Under the pieces are notes generated by a model. It searched no databases. It saw nothing but the letters and a program-made list of their open reading frames with translations, and had not been told where the DNA came from. The position numbers and the translations under genes are program-made. From Methylomonas sp. ZR1 (lineage in GTDB: Bacteria; Pseudomonadota; Gammaproteobacteria; Methylococcales; Methylomonadaceae): a stretch of DNA of 64,000 nucleotides. The stretch is taken from the NCBI RefSeq assembly GCF_013141865.1, contig NZ_RCST01000001.1, positions 1-64,000 on the forward strand. Reading direction: 5' to 3'. Below, in pieces: positions 30,924 to 38,968 of this stretch (positions within the stretch are counted from its first letter, which is position 1; every line of letters begins with the position of its first letter).

Positions 30924-32396
30924 ATGGGTGCTCTCTTGGATAAACGCCGCGCAGGTGTTTTGTTACATATAACATCGCTCCCGGGCCGTGGAGAGTGTGG
31001 TGATTTGGGTAAGGAAGCCTTCAATTTTGTTAATTTTCTGCACGATATAGGTGCTACCGTCTGGCAGACCTTGCCGCTGGGCATGACGCATGGCGACGGT
31101 TCACCTTACCAGTGCTTGTCGGCACATGCCGGCAATCCTGCCCTGATTAACATTCAATGGCTAGCCGACAAGGGTTGGCTGCAAACCACAGACCGTTGCG
31201 GCGACTGCCACACCAATGCGGAATACACCAAAAGCTGTTTGGTAACGAAAGCGTTCTATGGTTTTCAAAGCTTGGCTGATGCCGAGCAGCAGCACGATTT
31301 TAAGCAGTTCTGCGTGGAAAAAGCCGATTGGCTGGATGACTTTGCCTTGTTTATCGCTTTGCGCAATGTGTTTGGACATAAAAGCTGGAATCAATGGCCG
31401 GACGCGCTGAAGCAACGCGAGCCGGGCGCACTGAATGAATCAAAGCAGTTACTGAAGGCTGTGATCGAAACGATCAAATTCGAGCAGTATGTGTTTTTCC
31501 GGCAATGGCACGAGTTGAAAGATTACGCCGCCAAGCATGGCGTACTGATGTTTGGCGATATTCCGATCTTTGTATCGTATGACAGTGCCGATGTTTGGGC
31601 GAACCGGGCGGTCTTCAAACTTAACGATTTGGGCGAAATGGATGTCGTGGCCGGCGTGCCGCCCGATTATTTCTCTGAGAACGGTCAGCGTTGGGGGAAC
31701 CCGCACTATGACTGGAAATATTTGCAGAAAACCGGTTTTAACTGGTGGTTGGATAGAATCAAATCCCAGTACGAAATGTTCGATATTTTGCGAATCGATC
31801 ATTTTCGCGGCTTAGAGGCGGCATGGGAGATTCCGGCCAGCGAGCACACCGCCATCAACGGGCGTTGGGTTAAAGCGCCGGGTGCGGAATTGCTGGCGGC
31901 TATTCAGGAGCAATTTGCCTCGCTATCCTTGGTGGCAGAAGATTTGGGAATCATCACCGAAGAAGTGGAAGCTTTGCGCGACGATTTCGATTTGCCGGGC
32001 ATGAAAATTTTGCAGTTTGCTTTCGGTGACGATAGTCGCAATCCTTATTTGCCCTGCAATTATCAGAAAAATAGCGTGGTTTACACCGGTACCCACGATA
32101 ACGATACCACGCTGGGCTGGTTCGAAGGGCTTAATGACGGCGAGAAACAGCGTATATACGATTATCTTGGCTGGTCGAGCCTACCTATGCCCAGCGCCTT
32201 GATTCATGCCGCGTTAGGCTCGGTTGCCAATCTGGCGGTGATTCCGATGCAGGATATTCTGAAGTTGGGATCACCCGATAGAATGAACACGCCAGGCACA
32301 ACCGAAGGAAATTGGCGCTGGCGGTTCGATTGGTCGCAATTGACCGATGATAAAGCCGGACATTTTGCGCATCTGGTGAGATTGTTCGGGCGCTAG
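30924..32396 (+). CDS. malQ: 4-alpha-glucanotransferase (amylomaltase)
   Basis: A 490-residue GH77 enzyme that transfers maltosyl and longer units between glucans. The nucleophile Asp is in DILRIDHFRGL, the acid/base Glu in LVAEDLGIIT and the third carboxylate in GTHDNDTTLGW. It begins 18 bp after the GH57 gene and completes the plus-strand glycogen unit. The stop lies 14 bp from the convergent xoxJ stop. Confidence 0.96.
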   Translation: MGALLDKRRAGVLLHITSLPGRGECGDLGKEAFNFVNFLHDIGATVWQTLPLGMTHGDGSPYQCLSAHAGNPALINIQWLADKGWLQTTDRCGDCHTNAEYTKSCLVTKAFYGFQSLADAEQQHDFKQFCVEKADWLDDFALFIALRNVFGHKSWNQWPDALKQREPGALNESKQLLKAVIETIKFEQYVFFRQWHELKDYAAKHGVLMFGDIPIFVSYDSADVWANRAVFKLNDLGEMDVVAGVPPDYFSENGQRWGNPHYDWKYLQKTGFNWWLDRIKSQYEMFDILRIDHFRGLEAAWEIPASEHTAINGRWVKAPGAELLAAIQEQFASLSLVAEDLGIITEEVEALRDDFDLPGMKILQFAFGDDSRNPYLPCNYQKNSVVYTGTHDNDTTLGWFEGLNDGEKQRIYDYLGWSSLPMPSALIHAALGSVANLAVIPMQDILKLGSPDRMNTPGTTEGNWRWRFDWSQLTDDKAGHFAHLVRLFGR

Positions 32397-32410
32397 GCTT
32401 TAATAACGTT

Positions 32411-33268
32411 TCAATCGTCGTCTTTTTTGCCGGTGTCTGCCGGGATCGGCAATACAGCGATGTCGTAACTTGCGATGATGGCCTGGATTTTATCCAGGTT
32501 TTTGTCGATCAAATCATTCAGTTGTTGCTTACGTTTGTTGTCGCCTTGGCGCATGCCCATGGCTATTGAAAAATCAAACTTTAAGCCCGGTGAAGATTGC
32601 ATAGGTATAGCAATATAACTGCCTTTTGCGGCTTGCGATTGCACATATCCCGCCATAGGTCCCCAAAGTATCACCATGTCTATTTTTTTGGCACGTAAGT
32701 CTTTTTCGATTTGCATAGCGGTGTTGTGTTCGCTGTCTCCGGTCATGCTTTGGTAGGGAATTCCCTGCTCCAGCAAGCCGTTTTTTTGCAGCCATTCGGT
32801 ACCTGGACCGCGGTCGAACATTGCTATTTTCAGCTTTTCCTGCCTGTCCAATGGGAGATTGGCTAGTTGTGTGCTGTTTTTAATATCGTCCCAGCCACGG
32901 CCTTTGGCAATCAGCAGCACATAAGTCGAGTGGAAGTAGGGTTTGCTGGTATCGGTAAGATCGTAGCCCGCTGGCACGCCCATCACTACATCGCATTTAA
33001 AGCCTTCGCCGTTATCGTTCTCGGCTTTCAGTGTGTTGCGGATGAAGCCGATTCGTTCCGGTAGCCAGGTGTATTCCAGTTCCTGTCCTAACTGTTCGGC
33101 AAATAGGGCGGCGATTTTGTTTTCGTAGCCGGTTTGTTCTTTGGTGGAATAAGGCGGGTTTAACGGGTCGGCGCAAACCCGGAATTTATCTTGGGCATTC
33201 ACGGAAATAGTGGCTACCGCCAAGGTCGCCGTCATTAACAATCTTGAGGCGGTTGAGAGCATTTTCAT
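32411..33268 (-). CDS. xoxJ: Methanol dehydrogenase-associated periplasmic binding protein XoxJ
   Basis: A 285-residue periplasmic protein of the solute-binding fold; the signal peptide ends at VNA and the mature part starts DKFRVCADPLNPPYST. This family, MxaJ/XoxJ, is found beside PQQ methanol dehydrogenases and is thought to help activation or assembly of the enzyme rather than transport. Its place downstream of xoxF supports the name. An AAGGAAA ribosome site lies before ATG 33268. A strong hairpin separates it from xoxF, so it may be made at a lower level. Confidence 0.88.
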   Translation of the reverse strand: MKMLSTASRLLMTATLAVATISVNAQDKFRVCADPLNPPYSTKEQTGYENKIAALFAEQLGQELEYTWLPERIGFIRNTLKAENDNGEGFKCDVVMGVPAGYDLTDTSKPYFHSTYVLLIAKGRGWDDIKNSTQLANLPLDRQEKLKIAMFDRGPGTEWLQKNGLLEQGIPYQSMTGDSEHNTAMQIEKDLRAKKIDMVILWGPMAGYVQSQAAKGSYIAIPMQSSPGLKFDFSIAMGMRQGDNKRKQQLNDLIDKNLDKIQAIIASYDIAVLPIPADTGKKDDD

Positions 33269-33300
33269 CGCAGTTTCCTTTTAGCTGGGGTCTATACGTA

Positions 33301-33334
33301 AAAAAGCCTTGGCCGATGACTCGGCCAAGGCTTG
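33301..33334 (-). terminator. Intrinsic terminator or attenuator between xoxF and xoxJ
   Basis: A perfect 13-bp inverted repeat (33305-33317 with 33322-33334) closes a four-base loop. On the minus strand it is followed by six T. It lies 28 bp after the xoxF stop and 32 bp before xoxJ, and should end most xoxF transcripts while allowing some read-through. Confidence 0.9.
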
Positions 33335-33361
33335 CTTTACTGAAATCTAACGAGTTAGATC

Positions 33362-35215
33362 TTAGTTAGGCAGAGCGAACACAGTCAGTGTACCACCCAA
33401 TTTGGTGTAAGAGCTCAAGCTTCTGTAAGCACCCACCGCGCCCAAACCTTCTGAGCTGGATGCAGAAGTACCGTCGTCGATACCGGCAGCGATACCGATA
33501 CCAGCCCAACCGCCGATACCTGACAGAACGCCAACGTATTGTTTGCCTTCAAATTCCCAAGTATTGACGTTACCGATGATGCCGGACGGAGTTTTGAATT
33601 TGTACAATTCTTTACCGGTTTTAGCATCAACTGCTTTCAGGTAGCCTTCCAGGGTGCCGTAGAATACGACGCCGCCAGCGGTAGCAACCGAACCTGACCA
33701 TACAGAGAATTGCTCTTTGTTAGACCAAGCGATTTTGCCGGTTTTAGCGTCATAAGCGGTGAACTGACCCAAGTTGGTGGTGCCGTCTTTTTTACCGGTC
33801 AGCACGTCAGCGCCGGCAGGCATCATCGACAGCGTGGCACCTACATAAGGTTGACCTGCGGTGTATGAAACTTCAAAGGGTTCGTACTCCATGCACAAAT
33901 GGTTGCCTGAAATGTAGAACAGGCCGGTTTGTGGAGAGTAAGAAACAGGTTGTTGGTTTTTAGAACCCAACGCCGCAGGGCAAGTACCTACAGTGTTGAC
34001 GTCTTCACCGTGGTGCTCGGTAGAAAACTCAGGCACAACTTCAGGACGGCCTGATTTCAGGTCGACGTGGGTAGCCCAGTTGACGGATTTGTCGAATTTT
34101 TCGGCAACCAACAGTTCGCCTGTTTCGCGGTCCAGGGTATAACCGAAACCGTTACGGTCGAAATGCACGATGGTTTTGTGCATTTTGCCTTTGACTTCTT
34201 GGTCAACCAGAACGGTTTCGTTGATACCGTCATAGTCCCATTCGTCATGTGGAGTCATTTGGTAAACCCATTTAACTTCACCGGTGTCGGCGTCACGCGC
34301 CCACAAAGACATGGACCATTTGTTGTCGCCTGGACGTTGTACAGGGTTCCAGGTCGATGGGTTGCCTGAACCGTAGTAAACCAAGTTCAGTTTAGGATCG
34401 TAAGAATACCAACCCCAGGTAGTGCCGCCGCCGATTTTCCATTGGTCGCCTTTCCAGGTGCTAGTACCTGAGTCTGGGCCGACTGGAGTCACTTTACCGT
34501 CTTGCCAAGTGGTGGATTTGCCTGGTTTCAACAGGGTGTCTTTATCCGGACCCATACTGTAGCCTTTCCATTCCAGCTGGCCGGTGCGGATGTTGTAAGC
34601 AGCCAAGAAGCCGCGTACGCCGAATTCGCCGCCGGAAATACCGGTAATGACTTTATCTTTAACAACCAATGGTGCGTTGGTGTTGGTCATACCCAATTTT
34701 GGGTCGCCGTTTTGAACACTCCATACGCGCTTACCGGTTTTGGCATCCAGCGCAGTCAGTACGGTGTCTGATTGTTGCAGGAAGATTTTGCCGTCGCCGT
34801 AAGCCAAACCGCGGTTAACGGTATCGCAGCACATTACTGGGATGGTGACGTCAGCGTCCATGGTTGGGGTAAATTCCCAGATGACTGCTTTAGTTTTTTG
34901 ATCGATCGCGTAAACGGTGTTTGGGAACGGAGTGTGGATGAACATGACGCCGTTAACAACCAAAGGGCCGCCTTCATGACCACGCAAAACACCTGTAGAA
35001 AAAGACCAGGCTGGTTGCAGGTTTTTAACGTTTTGAGCGTTGATTTGCGACAGCTTGCTGTAACGTGTGCCGGCGTAGTCGCCGCCCCATGTAGCCCAGT
35101 TGGCTGGGTCTTGTGTCAGTTTTTCAACATCGCTGTTAGCGGTAGAGACAGTTGGTGCAGCAAGTAAAGTCGCTACAGTCGAAGCAAGCAGCCAGTTTTT
35201 TACAGGCTTCTTCAT
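33362..35215 (-). CDS. xoxF: Lanthanide-dependent PQQ methanol dehydrogenase XoxF
   Basis: A 617-residue periplasmic quinoprotein that oxidises methanol. Signal peptide about 1-26; eight-bladed propeller; vicinal disulfide C129-C130 over PQQ; metal ligands E197 (GGEFG), N285 (GSGNPS) and D327. Position 329 is Asp in DEWDYDG; calcium-type MxaF has Ala there, and the extra Asp is the accepted mark of lanthanide-dependent XoxF. The ATG at 35215 has a consensus AGGAGG eight to ten bases upstream, so the open extension to 35353 is not translated. No cytochrome gene (xoxG) adjoins; only xoxJ follows. Confidence 0.96.
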   Translation of the reverse strand: MKKPVKNWLLASTVATLLAAPTVSTANSDVEKLTQDPANWATWGGDYAGTRYSKLSQINAQNVKNLQPAWSFSTGVLRGHEGGPLVVNGVMFIHTPFPNTVYAIDQKTKAVIWEFTPTMDADVTIPVMCCDTVNRGLAYGDGKIFLQQSDTVLTALDAKTGKRVWSVQNGDPKLGMTNTNAPLVVKDKVITGISGGEFGVRGFLAAYNIRTGQLEWKGYSMGPDKDTLLKPGKSTTWQDGKVTPVGPDSGTSTWKGDQWKIGGGTTWGWYSYDPKLNLVYYGSGNPSTWNPVQRPGDNKWSMSLWARDADTGEVKWVYQMTPHDEWDYDGINETVLVDQEVKGKMHKTIVHFDRNGFGYTLDRETGELLVAEKFDKSVNWATHVDLKSGRPEVVPEFSTEHHGEDVNTVGTCPAALGSKNQQPVSYSPQTGLFYISGNHLCMEYEPFEVSYTAGQPYVGATLSMMPAGADVLTGKKDGTTNLGQFTAYDAKTGKIAWSNKEQFSVWSGSVATAGGVVFYGTLEGYLKAVDAKTGKELYKFKTPSGIIGNVNTWEFEGKQYVGVLSGIGGWAGIGIAAGIDDGTSASSSEGLGAVGAYRSLSSYTKLGGTLTVFALPN

Positions 35216-35471
35216 ATGTTTCCTCCTGGTAATCTGTTGATGAGACAGAGTACGGTTTTGTGTTGTTAAGACTAATATTAGTTTTAAAGCTCTGTTTGGA
35301 TGACTGCCCTTTAGGGCTTGTTCGGCTATAACCGAGCGCAGAGGGAGAGCCACACCAAGCGCGTAAATTGAAGGATTTTTTCCTAAAAGTCAACCGGAAA
35401 AACTCTCCCGGGATGGCAGCGAAACAATAATCTCAAGTCTTATAATGCCTTAGGATTTCTCGGCGATTCAG
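35216..35471 (-). promoter_or_regulatory. xoxF leader and promoter region
   Basis: This 256-bp stretch separates xoxF from the msrA stop. It holds a consensus AGGAGG ribosome site at about 35222-35228 and a perfect 12-bp palindrome ACTAATATTAGT at 35271-35282, about 56 bp before the start codon. A TTGACT element occurs on the minus strand near 35390, but the -10 that should follow it is poor. The region probably carries lanthanide- or copper-responsive control of xoxF; that is inference. Confidence 0.5.
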
Positions 35472-36104
35472 CTATCTGGAAAAACAGACACCCAGGCCGC
35501 CCAAGCCACAGTAACCGGACGGGTTTTTAGCCAGATACTGTTGATGATCTTCCTCGGCATAATAAAAAGTCGGAGCATTGCGGATTTCGGTGGTGATTGC
35601 TGGAAAGCCGGCGGCTGTTAATTTTGCTTGGTATTGTTGTTGGCTTGCCACGGCTGTTTCATATTGGTCGTCCTGGCAATAGATGACTGATCGGTATTGG
35701 GTGCCGACATCGTTGCCTTGTCGCATGCCTTGGGTGGGATTGTGAGATTCCCAAAATATTGCCAATAAATCCTGGTAAGACACTACGCCCGGGTCGAACA
35801 CCACCAACACCACTTCGGCGTGGCCGGTCATGCCGGTGCAAATTTCCTGATAAGTAGGGTTGGGTGTAAAGCCGCCGGCATAGCCCACTGCGGTGCTGAA
35901 TACGCCGGCTTGTTGCCAGAATTTACGTTCGGCACCCCAGAAACAGCCCATGCCGAACACGGCTTGTCGCAGATGCGCCGGAAATGGCGGATGGATAGGA
36001 TGTCCGTTGACGGCGTGAAATAGGCCGCTGTCTATGGCTTGCTGACGTCCCGGTAAGGCTTGGTCGGCGCTGGGCATAGCGGTTTTTTTGAATAGAAAAG
36101 ACAT
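35472..36104 (-). CDS. msrA: Peptide methionine sulfoxide reductase MsrA
   Basis: A 210-residue enzyme that repairs methionine-S-sulfoxide. The catalytic cysteine C54 lies in [13 protein letters not shown] further cysteine pair near the end ([10 protein letters not shown]) can serve as resolving residues. There is no signal peptide, so it is cytoplasmic. It is divergent from hslO, the redox-activated chaperone, which groups two oxidative-damage functions. Confidence 0.95.
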   Translation of the reverse strand: MSFLFKKTAMPSADQALPGRQQAIDSGLFHAVNGHPIHPPFPAHLRQAVFGMGCFWGAERKFWQQAGVFSTAVGYAGGFTPNPTYQEICTGMTGHAEVVLVVFDPGVVSYQDLLAIFWESHNPTQGMRQGNDVGTQYRSVIYCQDDQYETAVASQQQYQAKLTAAGFPAITTEIRNAPTFYYAEEDHQQYLAKNPSGYCGLGGLGVCFSR

Positions 36105-36179
36105 GAGTGCATCCCGAGGTCGAATGATGAGGGTGTGCGGATTATAATCTCCGCTTATTTAAGAGGATTCCACTAAATC

Positions 36180-37061
36180 ATGAAACAACAAGATTGCTTA
36201 CGCCGCTTTATTTTCGAGGAACACGGAGTTCGTGGCGAATGGGTGCGGCTGGAACAAAGTTGGAAGCAAGCTAAACAATATCAACATTTAGTCAATGATG
36301 CCGTCGATGCGCAAATGGGACAAGCCTTGGCGGCGGTGGTGTTGTTGTCGGCAACCATCAAGTTTAAAGGCGCGATGATCATGCAGATTCAGGGCGGCGG
36401 CGATTTGAAAGCCCTGGTAGCGCAATCCAGCAACGAACGGCAAATCAGGGGCTTGGTGCGCAGTGAGGCCACTGTCGCCGGCGCAAATTTGCTGGACATG
36501 GTAGGTGAGGGCGGCCGATTGGTATTGACCGTGGAATCGGAGAATGCCGAACCTTATCAAGGTATCGTCGGTGTGGAGGCGGAAACGCTGGCGGATGTGT
36601 TGAGGACCTATTTCACTCAGTCCGAGCAACTCGATACCCGGTTGTGGCTGTTTGCCAATCAAACCCATGCGGCCGGCCTGTTCATCCAGGAGTTACCGAG
36701 TAGCAATCAGAACAAAGCCGACTGGGAACGCATCGAAATATTGGCGAATACCGTTACCGCCGACGAACTGTTGAGTCTGGATTGCGAGGACTTATTGCAC
36801 CGTTTATTTCATCAAGAAAAGGTCAGGATTTACGATCCGGAGCCGGTGGAATTTAAATGCAATTGCTCACGGCAAAAAATCGGCGGCACTTTAGCGGCAT
36901 TGGGGCGGTCAGAGTTGGAAGCAATTTTGCGGGAACGCGACGACATCGAAGTCGATTGCCAATTTTGCGGAGCGCAATACCACTTTGACAAGGTTGATGT
37001 GGAAAACCTGCTGACCAATCCGGCAGCCGAAACTGATAATCACTCGCCTACCCGGCACTGA
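36180..37061 (+). CDS. hslO: Redox-regulated chaperone Hsp33
   Basis: A 293-residue holdase that is activated when its zinc cysteines oxidise. The C-terminal zinc site is C-x-C (FKCNCSR) and C-x2-C (CQFCGAQY), about 33 residues apart as usual. The N-terminal domain carries the family segments LKALVAQ and VGEGGRLVLTVE. A TATAAT at 36143-36148 upstream may be its -10, though the matching -35 is weak. A lipoprotein gene follows after 7 bp. Confidence 0.95.
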   Translation: MKQQDCLRRFIFEEHGVRGEWVRLEQSWKQAKQYQHLVNDAVDAQMGQALAAVVLLSATIKFKGAMIMQIQGGGDLKALVAQSSNERQIRGLVRSEATVAGANLLDMVGEGGRLVLTVESENAEPYQGIVGVEAETLADVLRTYFTQSEQLDTRLWLFANQTHAAGLFIQELPSSNQNKADWERIEILANTVTADELLSLDCEDLLHRLFHQEKVRIYDPEPVEFKCNCSRQKIGGTLAALGRSELEAILRERDDIEVDCQFCGAQYHFDKVDVENLLTNPAAETDNHSPTRH

Positions 37062-37068
37062 GGGGGCT

Positions 37069-37842
37069 ATGACTAAAATTAACCGCTTTTTTCGCCTGTC
37101 TCTGGCTTTTGTATTACTCAGCAGCATGACAGGTTGTTTGCACTGGTTGCACGCCTACCAGACTTATTTGCAAATGGACGAGTTTGATCGTTATTTTGCG
37201 GTGACATCTAAAGAAGATTTCACCGTGCATTTTAAGCAACCCAAACTGCTCAGCGAAGATTTTGTGTCGCTGGCTAAGTTGCATGCCAGTAGCGAAGAGC
37301 ATACCGGGGACGGCAAACGCTGGCGCTATTGGTTTCGTAAGATCGACAAAGACAGCAAGCTGATTGCGCCGGAAATCAGTTTTTATCTGGATCTGGCCTT
37401 TAACAAGGAAGATAAAATCACCGATTGGACTTTCTCCAACCTATTCCTACAAATCGCTCCGCCGGAGTTTTTGGAGGCATCATTTCGCTCGCTGGGCGGT
37501 GCGGAAATCAACGAAGAGAAAAAGCAGTTAAGAGCGAAGGCTGATCAAATGGAGAAAATCGCCGCGCTGCTGCCAAAAAAAGCCACGGTAATTAAACAAC
37601 TGGGCGAGCCGCTGGAAATCACCGATGAAGAAAAACAGGAAGTGTATCTTTACCATTTTCGGCTGGATGCCAAGGATATCGAAGAAGGTTACGAGGACAG
37701 AGCTTTGAGCGAAATCAGGTTGATGTTCGATAAAACCACCTCCGAATTGATCAAGATGTCCGGCCGCTTTGCCGGCTTAAAAATATCGATCAATTACAGG
37801 AATTTTCAGGAAGAAGACGATAAAAAAGTGGCGGGTATGTGA
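37069..37842 (+). CDS. Uncharacterised lipoprotein downstream of hslO
   Basis: A 257-residue protein with a lipoprotein signal: hydrophobic segment about 8-20 then SMTGC, Cys at about residue 22. The mature part is charged and mixed alpha/beta with repeated Lys/Glu-rich helices (KKQLRAKADQMEKI). No domain is recognised with confidence. It begins 7 bp after hslO and is probably cotranscribed. It may sit in the outer membrane; residue +2 after Cys is Leu rather than Asp, so inner-membrane retention is not signalled. Confidence 0.75.
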   Translation: MTKINRFFRLSLAFVLLSSMTGCLHWLHAYQTYLQMDEFDRYFAVTSKEDFTVHFKQPKLLSEDFVSLAKLHASSEEHTGDGKRWRYWFRKIDKDSKLIAPEISFYLDLAFNKEDKITDWTFSNLFLQIAPPEFLEASFRSLGGAEINEEKKQLRAKADQMEKIAALLPKKATVIKQLGEPLEITDEEKQEVYLYHFRLDAKDIEEGYEDRALSEIRLMFDKTTSELIKMSGRFAGLKISINYRNFQEEDDKKVAGM

Positions 37843-37858
37843 GCTAGAACGGCAGGCA

Positions 37859-38042
37859 TAAAAAAGCCCACGTAAAGTGGGCTTCGTCCGGTGTTATTTT
37901 TTATATTGATTGGACGCCTACCGTTGTACGGCAGGTTAATTTCTTGCGTTTATTGTTGTTCTTATACCGGATTAACGGTCGCCTATCCCCCCCTCATTTA
38001 ACGGTCTTGATTCTTTCGAATCATCTGCGTTTCGCTGAAAGT
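37859..38042 (-). ncRNA. Candidate small RNA, about 184 nt
   Basis: A gene-free stretch carries a complete minus-strand transcription unit: near-consensus promoter at 38049-38077, predicted start near 38042, and a strong terminator (stem 37864-37871 with 37877-37884, six T on the minus strand). Inside are a GATTC-GAAA-GAATC hairpin (38009-38022), a hairpin at 37917-37935, a CGTCC/GGACG closing stem (37885-37889 with 37912-37916) and two copies of GACCGTTAA 26 bases apart (37972-37980, 37998-38006). No open frame longer than a few codons was found. It does not fold end to end, so it does not look like 6S RNA. No family recognised. Confidence 0.55.
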
Positions 38043-38048
38043 GGGCGC

Positions 38049-38077
38049 ATTCTATTGGATTAAAAAACTGCTGTCCA
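38049..38077 (-). promoter_or_regulatory. Sigma-70 promoter of the candidate small RNA
   Basis: On the minus strand TGGACA (38072-38077) and TAGAAT (38049-38054) are separated by exactly 17 bp; each matches the sigma-70 consensus at five of six positions. A GC-rich discriminator (GCGCCC) follows, a feature of growth-rate-regulated promoters. Confidence 0.65.
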
Positions 38078-38084
38078 CAAAAAA

Positions 38085-38103
38085 GTGTGACAATTTGTCG
38101 CAC
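38085..38103. promoter_or_regulatory. Palindrome upstream of the small RNA promoter
   Basis: A 19-bp imperfect palindrome, GTGTGACAA-T-TTGTCGCAC with one mismatch between arms, is centred about 52 bases before the predicted RNA start, where an activator commonly binds. The rest of the 38104-38417 stretch shows only one further inverted repeat (38257-38264 with 38292-38299) and no gene. Confidence 0.4.
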
Positions 38104-38417
38104 ATTAGTTTTGTGGGCATTCTGCTTGGTTTCTCCTCGGCGTGAGCGAATGTCCGAATCGTCTGATTATTGCCGCTTTAGAGAGCTAATTGCTTGTCCA
38201 GCCAGCGGTTTTAACGAATTTTGCTCGCCTTGACTAAGTGGGATCGCAAGGTAACTTCTCCCGAGTGGTGCTGGTGATGTTCAGGTTTAGGTCGGGAGAT
38301 AGCTAAATTTGACTTATTAGTGCCACTGCGAACAAATGACGGTATTTTTACTTTGCTGCCGGCTAAATCTCGAGCCGTTTGAATACCGTGCAGTATTGTC
38401 TTATAGGCTCTTGCCTG

Positions 38418-38762
38418 TCAGCGCTGCGTCCAGCCGGAAGCCGTTTCTACAAATTGTCCCGGTGCCGCTTGGCCTATGACTTTCTGAGCGGTCAGTCGCC
38501 CCACTTCCTCCACAGCAACGCCGTTTTTAGCCGCTATGCGTTGATATTCCGCCAGGCGTTGGGCGTTAATGCTTTCAACCAGGGCTTTTATCTCGGCCGA
38601 TGCATCGGGCTTGACTAGGCCCAAGAAACCGTTCATTTGTTCACCCACCAACCCAGCCGATTTTGCCTGGGCTAGATCGGTGGCGTTGACCGGTAGGGCG
38701 GTCAGATATAAGCCCAGAAACAAAGGCGCCAAAATTGATAGCAAATTTTTGTTGTTCATCAC
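38418..38762 (-). CDS. ydbL: YdbL family (DUF1318) periplasmic protein
   Basis: A 114-residue exported protein with a signal peptide ending near VNA and the DUF1318 pattern: AKSAGLVGEQMNGFLG, then RLAEYQRIAAKNG and KVIGQAAPGQF. It is the third gene of ydbH-ynbE-ydbL. In E. coli this operon encodes a bridge for phospholipid transport between membranes, with YdbL as a periplasmic helper of YnbE. It lies 8 bp after ynbE. Confidence 0.85.
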   Translation of the reverse strand: MMNNKNLLSILAPLFLGLYLTALPVNATDLAQAKSAGLVGEQMNGFLGLVKPDASAEIKALVESINAQRLAEYQRIAAKNGVAVEEVGRLTAQKVIGQAAPGQFVETASGWTQR

Positions 38763-38770
38763 TCGCTCCT

Positions 38771-38968
38771 TTAAAACAAGCCTTTTTGGCTGGAAAGCAA
38801 TTCGTCTACGTCTTTTTCCACTTTCAGACGGATTTCGTGTTCGATTTTGACGTTCATATTGATCTCAATCGGTTTGTCCGGCGCTTCCAACCTGACGGAG
38901 GGCGAACACCCCGTCAGGTAGATGCTGCCGCACAAGATGGCCGCGCTACTTGCAGCTTTCCAGTTCAT
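38771..38968 (-). CDS. ynbE: YnbE-like outer-membrane lipoprotein
   Basis: A 65-residue lipoprotein: lipobox LTGC with Cys at about residue 21, followed by SPSVRLEAPDKPIEINMNV and a short helical tail. Length and the beta-strand segment after the lipidated Cys match YnbE, which pairs by strand addition with the C terminus of YdbH. Its start overlaps the ydbH stop by four bases. Confidence 0.8.
   Translation of the reverse strand: MNWKAASSAAILCGSIYLTGCSPSVRLEAPDKPIEINMNVKIEHEIRLKVEKDVDELLSSQKGLF

Noticed and set aside
33362..35215. Calcium-type methanol dehydrogenase MxaF
   Set aside because: Position 329 is Asp in DEWDYDG where MxaF has Ala, and no mxaG or mxaI gene is near.
35216..35353. 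N-terminal extension of xoxF up to 35353
   Set aside because: A consensus AGGAGG and a clean signal peptide fix the start at 35215.
37859..38042. 6S RNA as identity of the candidate small RNA
   Set aside because: Length is similar, but the ends do not pair, there is no long rod with a central bubble, and it ends in a classical terminator.
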